A stretch of DNA of 63,404 nt from DAOSWM01 sp035380045 (GTDB lineage Bacteria; Bacteroidota; Bacteroidia; Bacteroidales; Tenuifilaceae). Both the position numbers and the translations under genes were made by a program. The stretch covers positions 1-63,404 of the forward strand of contig DAOSWM010000014.1 in assembly GCA_035380045.1 (NCBI GenBank), in the 5' to 3' direction. Of the stretch, positions 16,060 through 24,490 are shown one piece after another. The stretch's first letter is position 1; each line of letters opens with the position of its first letter. Below the pieces are notes generated by a model. The model worked only from the letters and a program-made list of their open reading frames with translations. It searched no databases and was not told where the DNA came from.

Positions 16060-16067
16060 TATCTTTG
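16060..16067 (+). promoter_or_regulatory. -7 promoter box for the ABC permease
   Basis: TATCTTTG is a full match to TAnnTTTG, about 100 bases before the permease ATG. No clear -33 box is seen. The 258-bp gap it sits in (15909-16166) separates divergent genes. Confidence 0.45.
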
Positions 16068-16166
16068 AACTAAAATAAAATTTCGTTCGTTAATTGTATA
16101 GAAGAATTCCTATTAAACCCAACAAACATTTCGGAATCAAACCTTAACCGAAACCAAACTTAAAGG

Positions 16167-17432
16167 ATGAAGCAGCTAAAACCCCTGATAATACTTATTA
16201 AATTAATTCGCGAAAGCATTTCCTTTGCCTACCAGGCAATATCGGTGAATAAAATGCGCACTTTTCTTTCGCTGCTAGGCATAACCATTGGAATTTTTGC
16301 CATTATTTCTGTTTTTACCGTTCTCGATTCGCTTGAACGCAACATTCGGGAAAGTGTGCAGTCACTAGGCGACAACGTTGTTTACGTGCAAAAGTGGCCC
16401 TGGTCCATGAGCAACGAGTACCCATGGTGGAAATACATGAATCGTCCTCAACCATCCCTCGACGACCTTATAGAGATTCAGAACAAGAGCAAACTAGCGA
16501 GTGCAACCTCATTTTGTGCTCAGTTCCAAAAACTAGTTAAGTTCGAAAGTAACTCAGCCCCTAGCACTCAGGTTCTGGGAATTACCTCGGGCTACGAATC
16601 AATTCGTTCGTTTGAGGTAGAGAGGGGTCGCTACTTCTCACAATCCGATTTAACCTCAGGTAGAACATACGCTGTGCTGGGTTCTGAGCTGGCTACAGAG
16701 CTTTTCCCCTACTCTGAACCGGTGGGCCAAACCATTAAAATTGGTGGTTACAGAGCCGAAGTAGTTGGCGTTCTGAAAAAAGAGGGGAAATCGGCCATGG
16801 GTGAGGACAGCCACGATAACATGGTGCTTATTCCTCTTGGCTTTGCAAAACTTCATGTTGATTTGCGAAGAATTGGCCCATGGATTATGGTTCAGGCACG
16901 AGAGGGCATTGAAACCAACGATTTAATCGATGAGCTAAGGGGAATTCTTCGCTCATCGCGAAGGCTAAAGCCTATGGAGGAGGACAACTTCGCCCTGAAC
17001 CAAATAAGCATCATCAGGCAGGGAATCGACAACATCTTTAAAATGATTGACCTTGCAGGATGGATTATTGGTGGGTTCTCAATAATTGTAGGAGGATTCG
17101 GAATTGCAAACATCATGTTCGTTTCGGTAAAGGAACGAACTAACATAATTGGTATTCAAAAAGCGCTAGGAGCGAAGAATATTTTTATCATGTTCGAGTA
17201 CCTCTTCGAATCGGTTCTGCTCTCAATTCTTGGTGGAGTTATTGGCTTAATCCTAATTTTTGCAGGCACAGTTATTGTTAGCAGCATGGGCGAATTCAAA
17301 ATTACTTTAACCATCTCAAATATTGTTCTAGGGCTGATAATATCAGGTATTATTGGAATTGTATCGGGGTTTGCACCGGCCTGGAGCGCATCACGGTTAA
17401 ATCCTGTGGAAGCTATTAACACTAAAGGCTAG
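16167..17432 (+). CDS. MacB/FtsX-type ABC transporter permease
   Basis: Membrane subunit of a mechanotransmission (MacB-like) ABC transporter, 421 residues. It has an N-terminal membrane helix (about 30-55, MRTFLSLLGITIGIFAIISVFTV), a large periplasmic MacB_PCD domain (about 55-285) and three C-terminal FtsX helices (about 290-415), with the VKERTNIIGIQKALGAK linker and ending SASRLNPVEAINTKG, both typical. No ATPase or membrane-fusion partner is adjacent, so it is an orphan permease here. It converges on rsmA and overlaps its stop by 11 bases. Confidence 0.93.
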   Translation: MKQLKPLIILIKLIRESISFAYQAISVNKMRTFLSLLGITIGIFAIISVFTVLDSLERNIRESVQSLGDNVVYVQKWPWSMSNEYPWWKYMNRPQPSLDDLIEIQNKSKLASATSFCAQFQKLVKFESNSAPSTQVLGITSGYESIRSFEVERGRYFSQSDLTSGRTYAVLGSELATELFPYSEPVGQTIKIGGYRAEVVGVLKKEGKSAMGEDSHDNMVLIPLGFAKLHVDLRRIGPWIMVQAREGIETNDLIDELRGILRSSRRLKPMEEDNFALNQISIIRQGIDNIFKMIDLAGWIIGGFSIIVGGFGIANIMFVSVKERTNIIGIQKALGAKNIFIMFEYLFESVLLSILGGVIGLILIFAGTVIVSSMGEFKITLTISNIVLGLIISGIIGIVSGFAPAWSASRLNPVEAINTKG

Positions 17433-18204
17433 GAGTATTTGCCTCAACAAAATTAGTTAGCTCCACAAATTCGGCAACACTAAGCTGCTCAGGACGTTTT
17501 GTTAGTAACGGATGTTCCCCTAAAAATCCGGGAAAACCAGACTTTATTGAATTCCGTAACGTTTTCCTTCGCTGGTTAAATCCTGCTTTTACAACTCTTA
17601 CAAAAAGTTTTTCCTTGCAATCAAGCTTTTCAGTTGAGTTCCTCTCAAGCCTTATAACTGCTGATTTTACTTTGGGTGGTGGTGTAAAAACACCCTCGCT
17701 AACTGTGAACAAATATTTTAAATCGTAGTAAGCTTGAAGCAAAACGCTCAATATTCCGTAAGTTCTTGAGCCGGGAGGCTCACAAATTCGTTGGGCAACT
17801 TCGCGCTGCACCATGCCCACAACCTCAGGAATCTTATCCCTATTTTCAATTACTTTAAAGAAGATTTGAGATGAAATGTTATAAGGGAAGTTCCCAATAA
17901 TTGCAATGTTTCCGTCTGTGATGTTTGATAAATCAAACTGTAGAAAATCAGCAAAAAGTAAATTCGTTCCGAGTGCCGGAATGTTCGCCTTAAGGTATTC
18001 TATCGATTCCTGATCAACATCAGCCGCAAAGAATTTTTCGCCAAATCGCTCAACAAGCGATGAAGTTAGCACACCCATTCCTGGCCCAACTTCAAGAATT
18101 GCATCCGCTCGATCAGCATTCAAACTGTCAACAATTCGTTGAGCAATATTCTTGTCGTTAAGGAAGTGCTGCCCCAGCTGCTTTTTGGCTTTTACCTTCT
18201 GCAT
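17422..18204 (-). CDS. rsmA: 16S rRNA dimethyladenosine transferase RsmA (KsgA)
   Basis: Methylates two adjacent adenosines in the 3' hairpin of 16S rRNA (A1518 and A1519 in Escherichia coli numbering) during late small-subunit assembly. It has 260 residues from the ATG at 18204; a TTG two codons upstream is an alternative. It opens KAKKQLGQHFLNDKNIAQRIVD, has the SAM-binding ILEVGPGMGVLT and the catalytic NFPYNIS motif, and the C-terminal QRRKTLRNSIK segment, all diagnostic. It is the last gene of the minus-strand run from plsC, 8 bases after the small membrane protein. Confidence 0.96.
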   Translation of the reverse strand: MQKVKAKKQLGQHFLNDKNIAQRIVDSLNADRADAILEVGPGMGVLTSSLVERFGEKFFAADVDQESIEYLKANIPALGTNLLFADFLQFDLSNITDGNIAIIGNFPYNISSQIFFKVIENRDKIPEVVGMVQREVAQRICEPPGSRTYGILSVLLQAYYDLKYLFTVSEGVFTPPPKVKSAVIRLERNSTEKLDCKEKLFVRVVKAGFNQRRKTLRNSIKSGFPGFLGEHPLLTKRPEQLSVAEFVELTNFVEANTPSL

Positions 18205-18212
18205 GGTCAACT

Positions 18213-18503
18213 TTACTTTTCTTGATTTTTATTTACAACGAGAAGCAGAAAAAGTGGCGCAGTTAAAAAGTAAAATGAGAAAAGCGCAATGAACCAAACA
18301 AGTTTTTTATCGAATGACATTTTTTTGTTCGTTACCGCTAATCTCAGAAAATGAATCCATCCGGAAAAAGTTAAAACAAGTAACCCAATGGTTACAAATA
18401 ACGAGAGGCTATAATTCATATAAAAATAAACGCTAAAAATTCCTGCAACCAGCGTAACAAAGTAGATTGCATGGTTTATTTTTGATTTTGGTGACAAACT
18501 CAT
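18213..18503 (-). CDS. Small three-helix membrane protein of unknown function
   Basis: A 96-residue membrane protein with three predicted helices (about 13-30, 33-53 and 68-88) and Lys-rich ends. I do not recognise the family. The ATG at 18503 comes one base after the end of the mscS stop codon, which suggests translational coupling; the frame is open further upstream to 18656, but that overlaps mscS. Position between mscS and rsmA suggests an accessory membrane role, which is only an inference. Confidence 0.72.
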   Translation of the reverse strand: MSLSPKSKINHAIYFVTLVAGIFSVYFYMNYSLSLFVTIGLLVLTFSGWIHFLRLAVTNKKMSFDKKLVWFIALFSFYFLTAPLFLLLVVNKNQEK

Positions 18504-18504
18504 C

Positions 18505-19368
18505 CTATTCAGATTTTTTAATTTGAACAACTCTTTGCGGGAACGGAATCTCAATTCCTTCCTCGTCAAATTTAAGCTTAATATTTTTAAACATATCAAA
18601 GCGAACAGTAAAGCTATCGTCCGGATTTTTAGTCCAAATCCAAGCGCGAAGAACAACCGACGATTCGGAAAGGTTTACAACCCTAACTTTTACTTTTGGA
18701 AGCCCCGCTTTCATATCCGCTTTTGAACGGTTATCCAAACACAACGGGTGACTCTCTGCTACGCTTTGCAGAACTTCCATGGCTTTGTTTAAATCGGCTG
18801 AATACGAAACTCCTACCTCGAACCTAACGCAAACTTTCTCATCGTTAATATTCGAATTCTCGATAACCTCAGAGTTCATAATTGAATTGGGAACAACAAT
18901 TCTCCTGTTCTCAAAATCCTTTATCACAGTGTGACGTAATGTGATATCCTCAACCGTTCCCTGCTGTAAGTTTCCAATTTTTATCAAATCGCCCACCCTA
19001 AAAGGTTTGAAAATTACGATAAAAATTCCTCCAACAATATTTGACAACGCTTGCTGCGAAGCAAAACCAATAACCGCAGTAAGAACTCCAGCTCCCGCAA
19101 AAATAGGTAAACCTAATTTTCGTAATTCTGGAATTAACTGAAAAACAATAATCACTCCAAGCCCAATAATTAGAACGCTAACGGTATTCTTAAGAAAGGC
19201 ATATCGAGTTGTATCAACTTTGAGTATTGCAGATGCTTTCTTTAAGCTACGATTCATTAACCAACGAATAATTCTTATCGTTATGAAACAAAATATTGCC
19301 GTTAAGAGAATTATTAATGGGTAAGCAACGGCTTTATTTTGGAGAATATTTGAGAACCATTCCATCAT
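18505..19368 (-). CDS. Small-conductance mechanosensitive channel MscS family
   Basis: Inner-membrane channel that opens on membrane tension to release solutes during hypo-osmotic shock. The 287 residues have three N-terminal membrane helices (about 15-35, 58-80, 88-110), the pore-lining Gly/Ala-rich helix (FAGAGVLTAVIGFASQQALSNIVGGIFI) and the cytoplasmic beta domain beginning FKPFRVGDLIKIG, followed by VVPNSIMNSEVIENS. It is a typical MscS of normal length, coupled to the small membrane protein after it and 9 bases downstream of the HHH barrel gene. Confidence 0.94.
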   Translation of the reverse strand: MMEWFSNILQNKAVAYPLIILLTAIFCFITIRIIRWLMNRSLKKASAILKVDTTRYAFLKNTVSVLIIGLGVIIVFQLIPELRKLGLPIFAGAGVLTAVIGFASQQALSNIVGGIFIVIFKPFRVGDLIKIGNLQQGTVEDITLRHTVIKDFENRRIVVPNSIMNSEVIENSNINDEKVCVRFEVGVSYSADLNKAMEVLQSVAESHPLCLDNRSKADMKAGLPKVKVRVVNLSESSVVLRAWIWTKNPDDSFTVRFDMFKNIKLKFDEEGIEIPFPQRVVQIKKSE

Positions 19369-19377
19369 GAAAAAAAA

Positions 19378-21447
19378 TCAAAGTTTTAATCTAAGTTGTA
19401 AGCGTATATCGGTTCGGGTAGAACCCTCAATCTCGTCGAGTCCAGTTCCCAACGAAGTTTCATTCGCATAGAAAGTCTGTGCAATCCGAAACCAGAGTTC
19501 CAAATTCCTTGAAACCTCGTACTTAGCTAACAGGTATGCCCTTGTTCCCTTTGAGTAGTAGGCTGGTATTGAGAAGTAGTAAAGCACATCGCTCTCGTAC
19601 GCATAAATCCTTGTATTCCAACTCTCTGTATCGAACACTGCAAAGCGGGCGGTAAGGGCTAAAGGGAAATTTGATGGCTTATAGGAAACATCCTGGTAAA
19701 CCACAACTCCTCTCTCCGGTTCGCTGCTATCGATGCTATACATCGACAATTCAACCCTGTTCTTCAGGGTAATTGTTTTTGATGGGCTGTAGGACAAATG
19801 AAACCTAAGCGCCTGCTTTTGATATGGCACCACGTTGTTAACCACAAAAGTATCAACACTTAGGTTTGATTCTTTTTCCTTAAACCTGTACCGAATGCTA
19901 AAGGTAAGGCTCGAACTTGGACTGTACTTTGCTTCAACTGAGTAGTCGTGACCTCTGGAGGGCGAGTTTACCCCGAACCGCAACCAGGGGAACCTGTAGT
20001 AATCGGCATAAGCCACTAGTTGCCAGTATTTAATGGGCTTAAAAGAAAGTCCCACAAGAACTCCATTTTCATTGGCAGCCCCGGTTCCTTCGGCAATGGC
20101 AGCCGTGTAGTAGGTGCTATAATCCTTCTGGTAGCTTCGTGCAAGTAGCGAAAGGTTAAGCAACGGATGCACCCTAAAAAGTCCTCCTGCAATAATGCCC
20201 ATTCCGTTTCCCAACGTTTTTGCCACTTCGCCAAAAAGCAGATTATTTCCCAACGAGTAGGTAGCATCGGCGCCAATATTTACCCTATTATCGAGCGAAG
20301 GCTCAAAACTTTTGTAAAGTTGAGGTGCGGAGTTATGAATCCCCTCCAAATCTGCCATCGAAACCGTAACACCCGCCCGAATTTTTCTCCACGATACGTT
20401 TGCGTTACCACCAACAACCATTTCGTTTAAAGTTTTTTTATTGGCAATTTCGCTTGGAGTTCGGTGCAATCCACTGGTTGGCAACGAAGTAATTACATCT
20501 AACCCGTCGATGGTTGAATCGGAAAAATTTGCATCAATCTTTTTATATGAGCCAAAGGCCGAAACCTCAAAAGCTCCTAGCTTAACCGTTGCGCCACCGC
20601 CGCGCAGGAAAAGATTCTCGTTTGTTGAGCTAGAGCGACTTAACCCACGCGCACGTTTCCTGATATTCATTGGATCGGACGATTTACCAAACGATGCGCC
20701 AGACCAAAGCGTAAGACCCTGACCAAATTCTGCGTTAAAATCGCCGGCCACGGCAGTTTTCAGCATTCCAACATCTGATACCTGAAGATGTATCGAGTAA
20801 TGGTCAAATCCGTAAGGATTTGTTCCTCGAAAAAACGCTTCTCCCGGATCCTTCTCACCAACAAAACCAGCCTGAAAACCTCTACGAGTTTTATATGAAT
20901 ATCGTGTGTAAAGCCCAATTTTGTTCCCTTCGTAACGTGTAGCATCGAGATTATCGATTGGGGGAGAAGTATACCCAACCGGTGTTTCAATGTTGCTTCT
21001 TCCTCGCATAATAATATCGTGCTTCCCATACTTAAAAGAAGGAAACTTCCCTGTTGATTTTTCAACCTTGCTAACCGAAACGAACGGAAGAATTTTAAAA
21101 ACGTCATCGTAATCGAACCCCATAACCAGCTGAAGTTCGTAAAGAGTTATCATTCCACCGGAACTCTCTATGTAATCCAACAAACTCTGTATCTGAAAAT
21201 CGGTTAAAAAAATGAGCCGACTTAGCTCCTCGTAGCTAGTAGCATTTAAATTAATTGGGTTATCAACAAAAAAAAGCAGATCCACCGAGAGAGCATCCAA
21301 ATCAATCTCCTCCTCGGAGCTAGCGGCTACATCCTCAAGAATTGTGGAAATGATACTCTGGGGATCGGGCTGCAAATCCTGAGCTGAAAGCCCAAAAAGG
21401 GAAAGGGCAAACATGGCAACCAGTAAGCCAACCCTTCTAGCTATCAT
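19378..21447 (-). CDS. Helix-hairpin-helix protein with probable outer-membrane beta-barrel
   Basis: Secreted 689-residue protein with a signal peptide ending LSAQ. Residues of about 45-125 contain a ComEA-like helix-hairpin-helix pair (INLNATSYEELSRLIFLTDFQ, then ITLYELQLVMGFDYDDVFKILPF), a motif that usually binds DNA. Residues of about 140-689 are rich in alternating aromatic and polar residues and end in RLQLRLKL, as in an outer-membrane barrel. The ATGA overlap with the PorV-like gene upstream implies coupled translation. A role in moving DNA or another polymer across the outer membrane is conceivable but unproven; the hairpins could instead bind peptidoglycan or protein. Confidence 0.75.
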   Translation of the reverse strand: MIARRVGLLVAMFALSLFGLSAQDLQPDPQSIISTILEDVAASSEEEIDLDALSVDLLFFVDNPINLNATSYEELSRLIFLTDFQIQSLLDYIESSGGMITLYELQLVMGFDYDDVFKILPFVSVSKVEKSTGKFPSFKYGKHDIIMRGRSNIETPVGYTSPPIDNLDATRYEGNKIGLYTRYSYKTRRGFQAGFVGEKDPGEAFFRGTNPYGFDHYSIHLQVSDVGMLKTAVAGDFNAEFGQGLTLWSGASFGKSSDPMNIRKRARGLSRSSSTNENLFLRGGGATVKLGAFEVSAFGSYKKIDANFSDSTIDGLDVITSLPTSGLHRTPSEIANKKTLNEMVVGGNANVSWRKIRAGVTVSMADLEGIHNSAPQLYKSFEPSLDNRVNIGADATYSLGNNLLFGEVAKTLGNGMGIIAGGLFRVHPLLNLSLLARSYQKDYSTYYTAAIAEGTGAANENGVLVGLSFKPIKYWQLVAYADYYRFPWLRFGVNSPSRGHDYSVEAKYSPSSSLTFSIRYRFKEKESNLSVDTFVVNNVVPYQKQALRFHLSYSPSKTITLKNRVELSMYSIDSSEPERGVVVYQDVSYKPSNFPLALTARFAVFDTESWNTRIYAYESDVLYYFSIPAYYSKGTRAYLLAKYEVSRNLELWFRIAQTFYANETSLGTGLDEIEGSTRTDIRLQLRLKL

Positions 21448-22343
21448 ATTGTTTCTGATTCATCAGCACGCTTTTCCTTTTTGCTGCCAAATTGATATGA
21501 AAGGGACACGTGAGGTGTAAAACCAAGGTACTCGTTTCGGGAAAAAGCAATATCCATTTTCAAACTCTTTACATTGTAACCCATTCCGAAACAAATAGTT
21601 GATGGCTCTGTCATAACTCCTGTTCTAAAGTACAAGCTTTTTATGGGAGAGAACTCTACACCAACCATAAAGTTTGTTCGGCTATCGGTGCTTGCCCCAA
21701 CTCCAGAGGTAACCAGCACCATATCGCTTAGTTTATAAGCCAATCCCAAGTTAATTTTTGTAGGCATTCGCTCATCGTCGTATATTTTCGAACGGGTTGG
21801 GTTAAAGAAGTGCAAACCAACTGAAAGTTTTTCGCCCGGCGTATAAAGGATACCCCCTTCTGCTGAAAATGCTGAGGTTGAGCCGTACTCTCCAGCAACA
21901 TACACATGATGAAAATTTGCCTGAACGCCAACGGCAAGATTCGGCAATAGCTTCATTCCAAAAGCCAAGCCTGCCTGGGTTTGACTAAACTTACTAAACC
22001 CTAAACGTTTCACAGAAAAGCCCAAGGCTCCAGGTTTGGCAACCCAAATTCCACCCACAGCACTAAAACTTAAATCAGGAGAAATAAACCGATTTTCATG
22101 ATGAACACCAACCCAGGAATTCTCAAGAAACCCAAGACTTGCTTGATTATAGAACAGGGACCACTCCTCTGCTATGGCAACCACGCCATAACCCAACGAG
22201 GCTGCGCGAGCACTCGGTTGCTCTTCAGGATAAGTGGCTAGCAAACTTTTTGGGAATGTTAAATGCAACAACACTGCAACACAAAAAAAAGTTGCAGTTC
22301 GCCAGCTCCGTTTTAGAGTTTTTATGTTATTCCTTTTTATCAT
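21444..22343 (-). CDS. PorV/PorQ-like outer membrane beta-barrel protein
   Basis: A 299-residue exported protein with a long positively charged signal region (1-37, ending LLAT). The mature part opens EEQPSARAASLGYGVVAIAEEWSLFYNQASLGFLE, the opening typical of the PorV/PorQ/UPF0164 barrel family, and then alternates short strands. Family members PorV and PorQ work with type IX secretion, so a connection with the T9SS cargo seen at 35-36 kb is plausible but not shown. It overlaps purE by four bases (ATGA) and the HHH barrel gene by four bases. Confidence 0.75.
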   Translation of the reverse strand: MIKRNNIKTLKRSWRTATFFCVAVLLHLTFPKSLLATYPEEQPSARAASLGYGVVAIAEEWSLFYNQASLGFLENSWVGVHHENRFISPDLSFSAVGGIWVAKPGALGFSVKRLGFSKFSQTQAGLAFGMKLLPNLAVGVQANFHHVYVAGEYGSTSAFSAEGGILYTPGEKLSVGLHFFNPTRSKIYDDERMPTKINLGLAYKLSDMVLVTSGVGASTDSRTNFMVGVEFSPIKSLYFRTGVMTEPSTICFGMGYNVKSLKMDIAFSRNEYLGFTPHVSLSYQFGSKKEKRADESETI

Positions 22344-22858
22344 TTACCATTTGTTCGATACTCAAACTGCACCCTCGAAAGTTCTGCATTTGCAGAAACA
22401 ACCTTTTTGGCAAGGTCGGCCTTAAAGGCAACAACTTTTTCGAAAACTTCACTCTCGCCAGTGGCAATTATTTGGGCTGCAAGTATTCCGGCATTTCGCG
22501 CTCCGTTGAGCGCAACGGTTGCAACAGGTATTCCCGCTGGCATTTGTAGAATTGAAAGAATTGAGTCCCATCCGTCAATGGAAATCGACGCTTTTATTGG
22601 TACACCTATGACAGGTAGCGGAGTGAATGCTGCAATTACGCCAGGCAAATGCGCCGCACCACCGGCTCCAGCTATAATAACTTTAACACCCCGTTGATGT
22701 GCATTGCGGGCAAATTCAGCCACCTGATCGGGAGTCCGATGCGCTGAGAGGGCATTTATTTCAAAAGGAATCTTCATGTCATTCAAAAACTTCGCTGCAT
22801 CCTCCATTACCGGCATATCCGATGCACTTCCCATAATGATACTTACCTTTGGATTCAT
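22340..22858 (-). CDS. purE: N5-carboxyaminoimidazole ribonucleotide mutase PurE
   Basis: Class I PurE of purine synthesis, converting N5-CAIR to CAIR. It has 172 residues from the ATG at 22858 (MNPKVSIIMGSASDMPVM); the frame runs 12 codons further up but starts less well. Diagnostic motifs are GSASDMPVM (9-17), SAHRTPDQ (about 43-50) and AGAGGAAHLPGVIAAFTPLPVIGVP. The protein is full length. The last four bases overlap the PorV-like gene, so purine synthesis and barrel genes share a transcript here; purK is not in the window, purH is at 54-55 kb. Confidence 0.96.
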   Translation of the reverse strand: MNPKVSIIMGSASDMPVMEDAAKFLNDMKIPFEINALSAHRTPDQVAEFARNAHQRGVKVIIAGAGGAAHLPGVIAAFTPLPVIGVPIKASISIDGWDSILSILQMPAGIPVATVALNGARNAGILAAQIIATGESEVFEKVVAFKADLAKKVVSANAELSRVQFEYRTNGK

Positions 22859-22921
22859 CTTTTTTTTGATTTTTGTAATTATTTCAAATTGCAATATAGT
22901 TTAAAATCCGTTCTCAAGACG

Positions 22922-23674
22922 TTACCTCCCAACATAATACTCCGGCGCAATTTTCATGTGCTCATTTGTAATTAGATCCTGAACATATGAAGCCAGTTCA
23001 TTCACCGATTTTTCAGCATAAAAATCAGAATTTATTTCTGGCAATATCTTGAGAGTTAGAACCTGATGCCCTTTCAAAAGTATGCTATCCTTTTTTATTA
23101 CTTCTCTGGTTCCATTTAAAACTACCGGTAGAATTGGGTATCCAGTTTTATGAGCAAGTACGAAGGCGCCATCCCTAAATCTTTTTATCGCTCCATCGCT
23201 TGAACGTGTACCCTCTGGAAAAATAAGAACAGAACTTCGCATTTTTAAATGCAGTTCAGCTTCCTTCATCATTTTTAGAGCTCCTTTTACGCTGGTACGA
23301 TTTATTGCAATATGCTTATTAAGCCATAAGTTCCAACCTATAACAGGGATTCGAAAAATTTCTCGCTTTGCAACCCACTTAAAGTGCATCCATAGCCGGT
23401 AAAGCAGAACTATATCCATTGCACTTTGGTGATTCGAAACAATTATATAGGGTTGCCCTTTCCGTACATTCTCCTTTCCACTGAAGTTTATTCTCCAAAA
23501 CGGATTGACCCACAAGTAAAAAAGAGCCCACACAATGGAGTAACGTTGGAGTAACCACAAACGCTTATCCCACCAGAAGGTAAGTAGCCAAACTAATGCA
23601 TCAACAATAAAAAAGGCGAATGATGTTACGCCAATTAATAGCCATGCAAGTAATGTTGCAATCCACCTAAACAT
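22922..23674 (-). CDS. plsC: 1-acyl-sn-glycerol-3-phosphate acyltransferase PlsC
   Basis: Inner-membrane acyltransferase converting lysophosphatidic to phosphatidic acid. It has 250 residues from the ATG at 23674; the frame extends 14 codons upstream with no support. Two N-terminal membrane helices (about 5-45) precede the acyltransferase motifs NHQSAMD (the HX4D catalytic pair), KREIFRIPVIGW, FPEGTRSSDG and VLPVVLNGT. It is the first gene of the minus-strand run that continues into purE after 63 bases. The substrate could be another lysolipid, since this family is broad. Confidence 0.92.
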   Translation of the reverse strand: MFRWIATLLAWLLIGVTSFAFFIVDALVWLLTFWWDKRLWLLQRYSIVWALFYLWVNPFWRINFSGKENVRKGQPYIIVSNHQSAMDIVLLYRLWMHFKWVAKREIFRIPVIGWNLWLNKHIAINRTSVKGALKMMKEAELHLKMRSSVLIFPEGTRSSDGAIKRFRDGAFVLAHKTGYPILPVVLNGTREVIKKDSILLKGHQVLTLKILPEINSDFYAEKSVNELASYVQDLITNEHMKIAPEYYVGR

Positions 23675-23770
23675 TAACAAATAATTGAAACCATAATAAT
23701 TGCAAAAATAGCCCAACCAACCTTACCAAACAACAACTTAACACCAATAAATTACATGAGTTTTATTTAA

Positions 23771-23805
23771 GTGTCATTTAAAACACTACTAATCGAGCAT
23801 GACAC
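23771..23805. promoter_or_regulatory. Dyad, possible enhancer-binding site for sigma-54 activation
   Basis: GTGTCAT (23771-23777) and ATGACAC (23799-23805) form a perfect inverted repeat with a 21-base spacer. Its centre is about 80 bases upstream of the sigma-54 -24 element, a usual distance for an activator site. The binding protein is unknown. Confidence 0.5.
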
Positions 23806-23866
23806 ATAAGGCTATCTATTAATATATTAGCATTATTCAAAACCAAGATTTCATATTTAATTTTTT

Positions 23867-23882
23867 TGGCACTACCTTTGCA
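23867..23882 (+). promoter_or_regulatory. Sigma-54 (RpoN) promoter
   Basis: TGGCAC (23867-23872), five bases, TTGCA (23878-23882): the -24 GG and -12 GC are 12 bases apart, exactly as in the RpoN consensus. Transcription would start near 23893, about 30 bases before the ATG. The sequence also contains TACCTTTG (23873-23880), a housekeeping -7 match, so both polymerase forms might use it. Confidence 0.72.
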
Positions 23883-23921
23883 CTATAAGATTCAAAATTG
23901 AGTAAAACAAAAATATTTACC

Positions 23922-24479
23922 ATGAAAACAATAATCAAACTCTTTTTGCTCATGCTATGTACAACTGCTGTTATGGCACAGGAACAACCCCAACAGCCGA
24001 AAGAACCAGTTGATACAATTATCCTAATTAGTGGCAGGAAAGTAATGGGAATGGTTCAAATGGTGTCAAACAGCCGAATCACATATTTCCCCGAGGGAAA
24101 AAAAGAGTTTAAGGAGATGGACAGGAAGCAGGTTCAAAGCATAATATACCGAAACGGAAGAATTGAAAAATTCAACACACCAGCCGTTGAAATGGTAGCT
24201 GAGGGGAACTGGAAAACCATTGTTTTAACCGACAACCCCAGCGATGTTGAAGGTCTTTTTGATCTTGGAAAAATCGATGCGCAATCATCACCTCGAAGCC
24301 GTAGCGCAAAATCCGCACAGCGAAGCGCTGACATTAGGCTCCAGAAGAAAGCTGCGGCTATGGGTGGAATTATGATACTGGTTACCAAAAGAGAATCGAA
24401 AGGTGGATACGGGGAAATACCAACTCATTTGGTTGAGGGGAACGTGTACGGATTCGATCCACCCGTAGAAAATAACTAG
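23922..24479 (+). CDS. Secreted protein of unknown function, probably sigma-54 controlled
   Basis: A 185-residue protein with a clear signal peptide ending VMAQ. The mature part begins with a Gln/Pro-rich stretch, then PVDTIILISGRKVMGMVQMVSNSRITYFPEGKKEF and MDRKQVQSIIYRNGRIEKF, a beta-rich block, and a Ser/Arg/Lys-rich middle (SSPRSRSAKSAQRSADIRLQ). The C-terminal part has GGIMILVTKRESKGG. I cannot name a function; the composition suggests a small periplasmic or surface protein. The ATG at 23922 gives the proper signal peptide, whereas a TTG at 23898 does not. The sigma-54 promoter upstream is unusual in this window. Confidence 0.85.
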   Translation: MKTIIKLFLLMLCTTAVMAQEQPQQPKEPVDTIILISGRKVMGMVQMVSNSRITYFPEGKKEFKEMDRKQVQSIIYRNGRIEKFNTPAVEMVAEGNWKTIVLTDNPSDVEGLFDLGKIDAQSSPRSRSAKSAQRSADIRLQKKAAAMGGIMILVTKRESKGGYGEIPTHLVEGNVYGFDPPVENN

Positions 24480-24490
24480 AGAATCACGGT

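Noticed and set aside
18504..18656. Extension of the small membrane protein frame upstream of 18503
   Set aside because: It lies inside mscS in another frame; the one-base coupling at 18503 is more natural.
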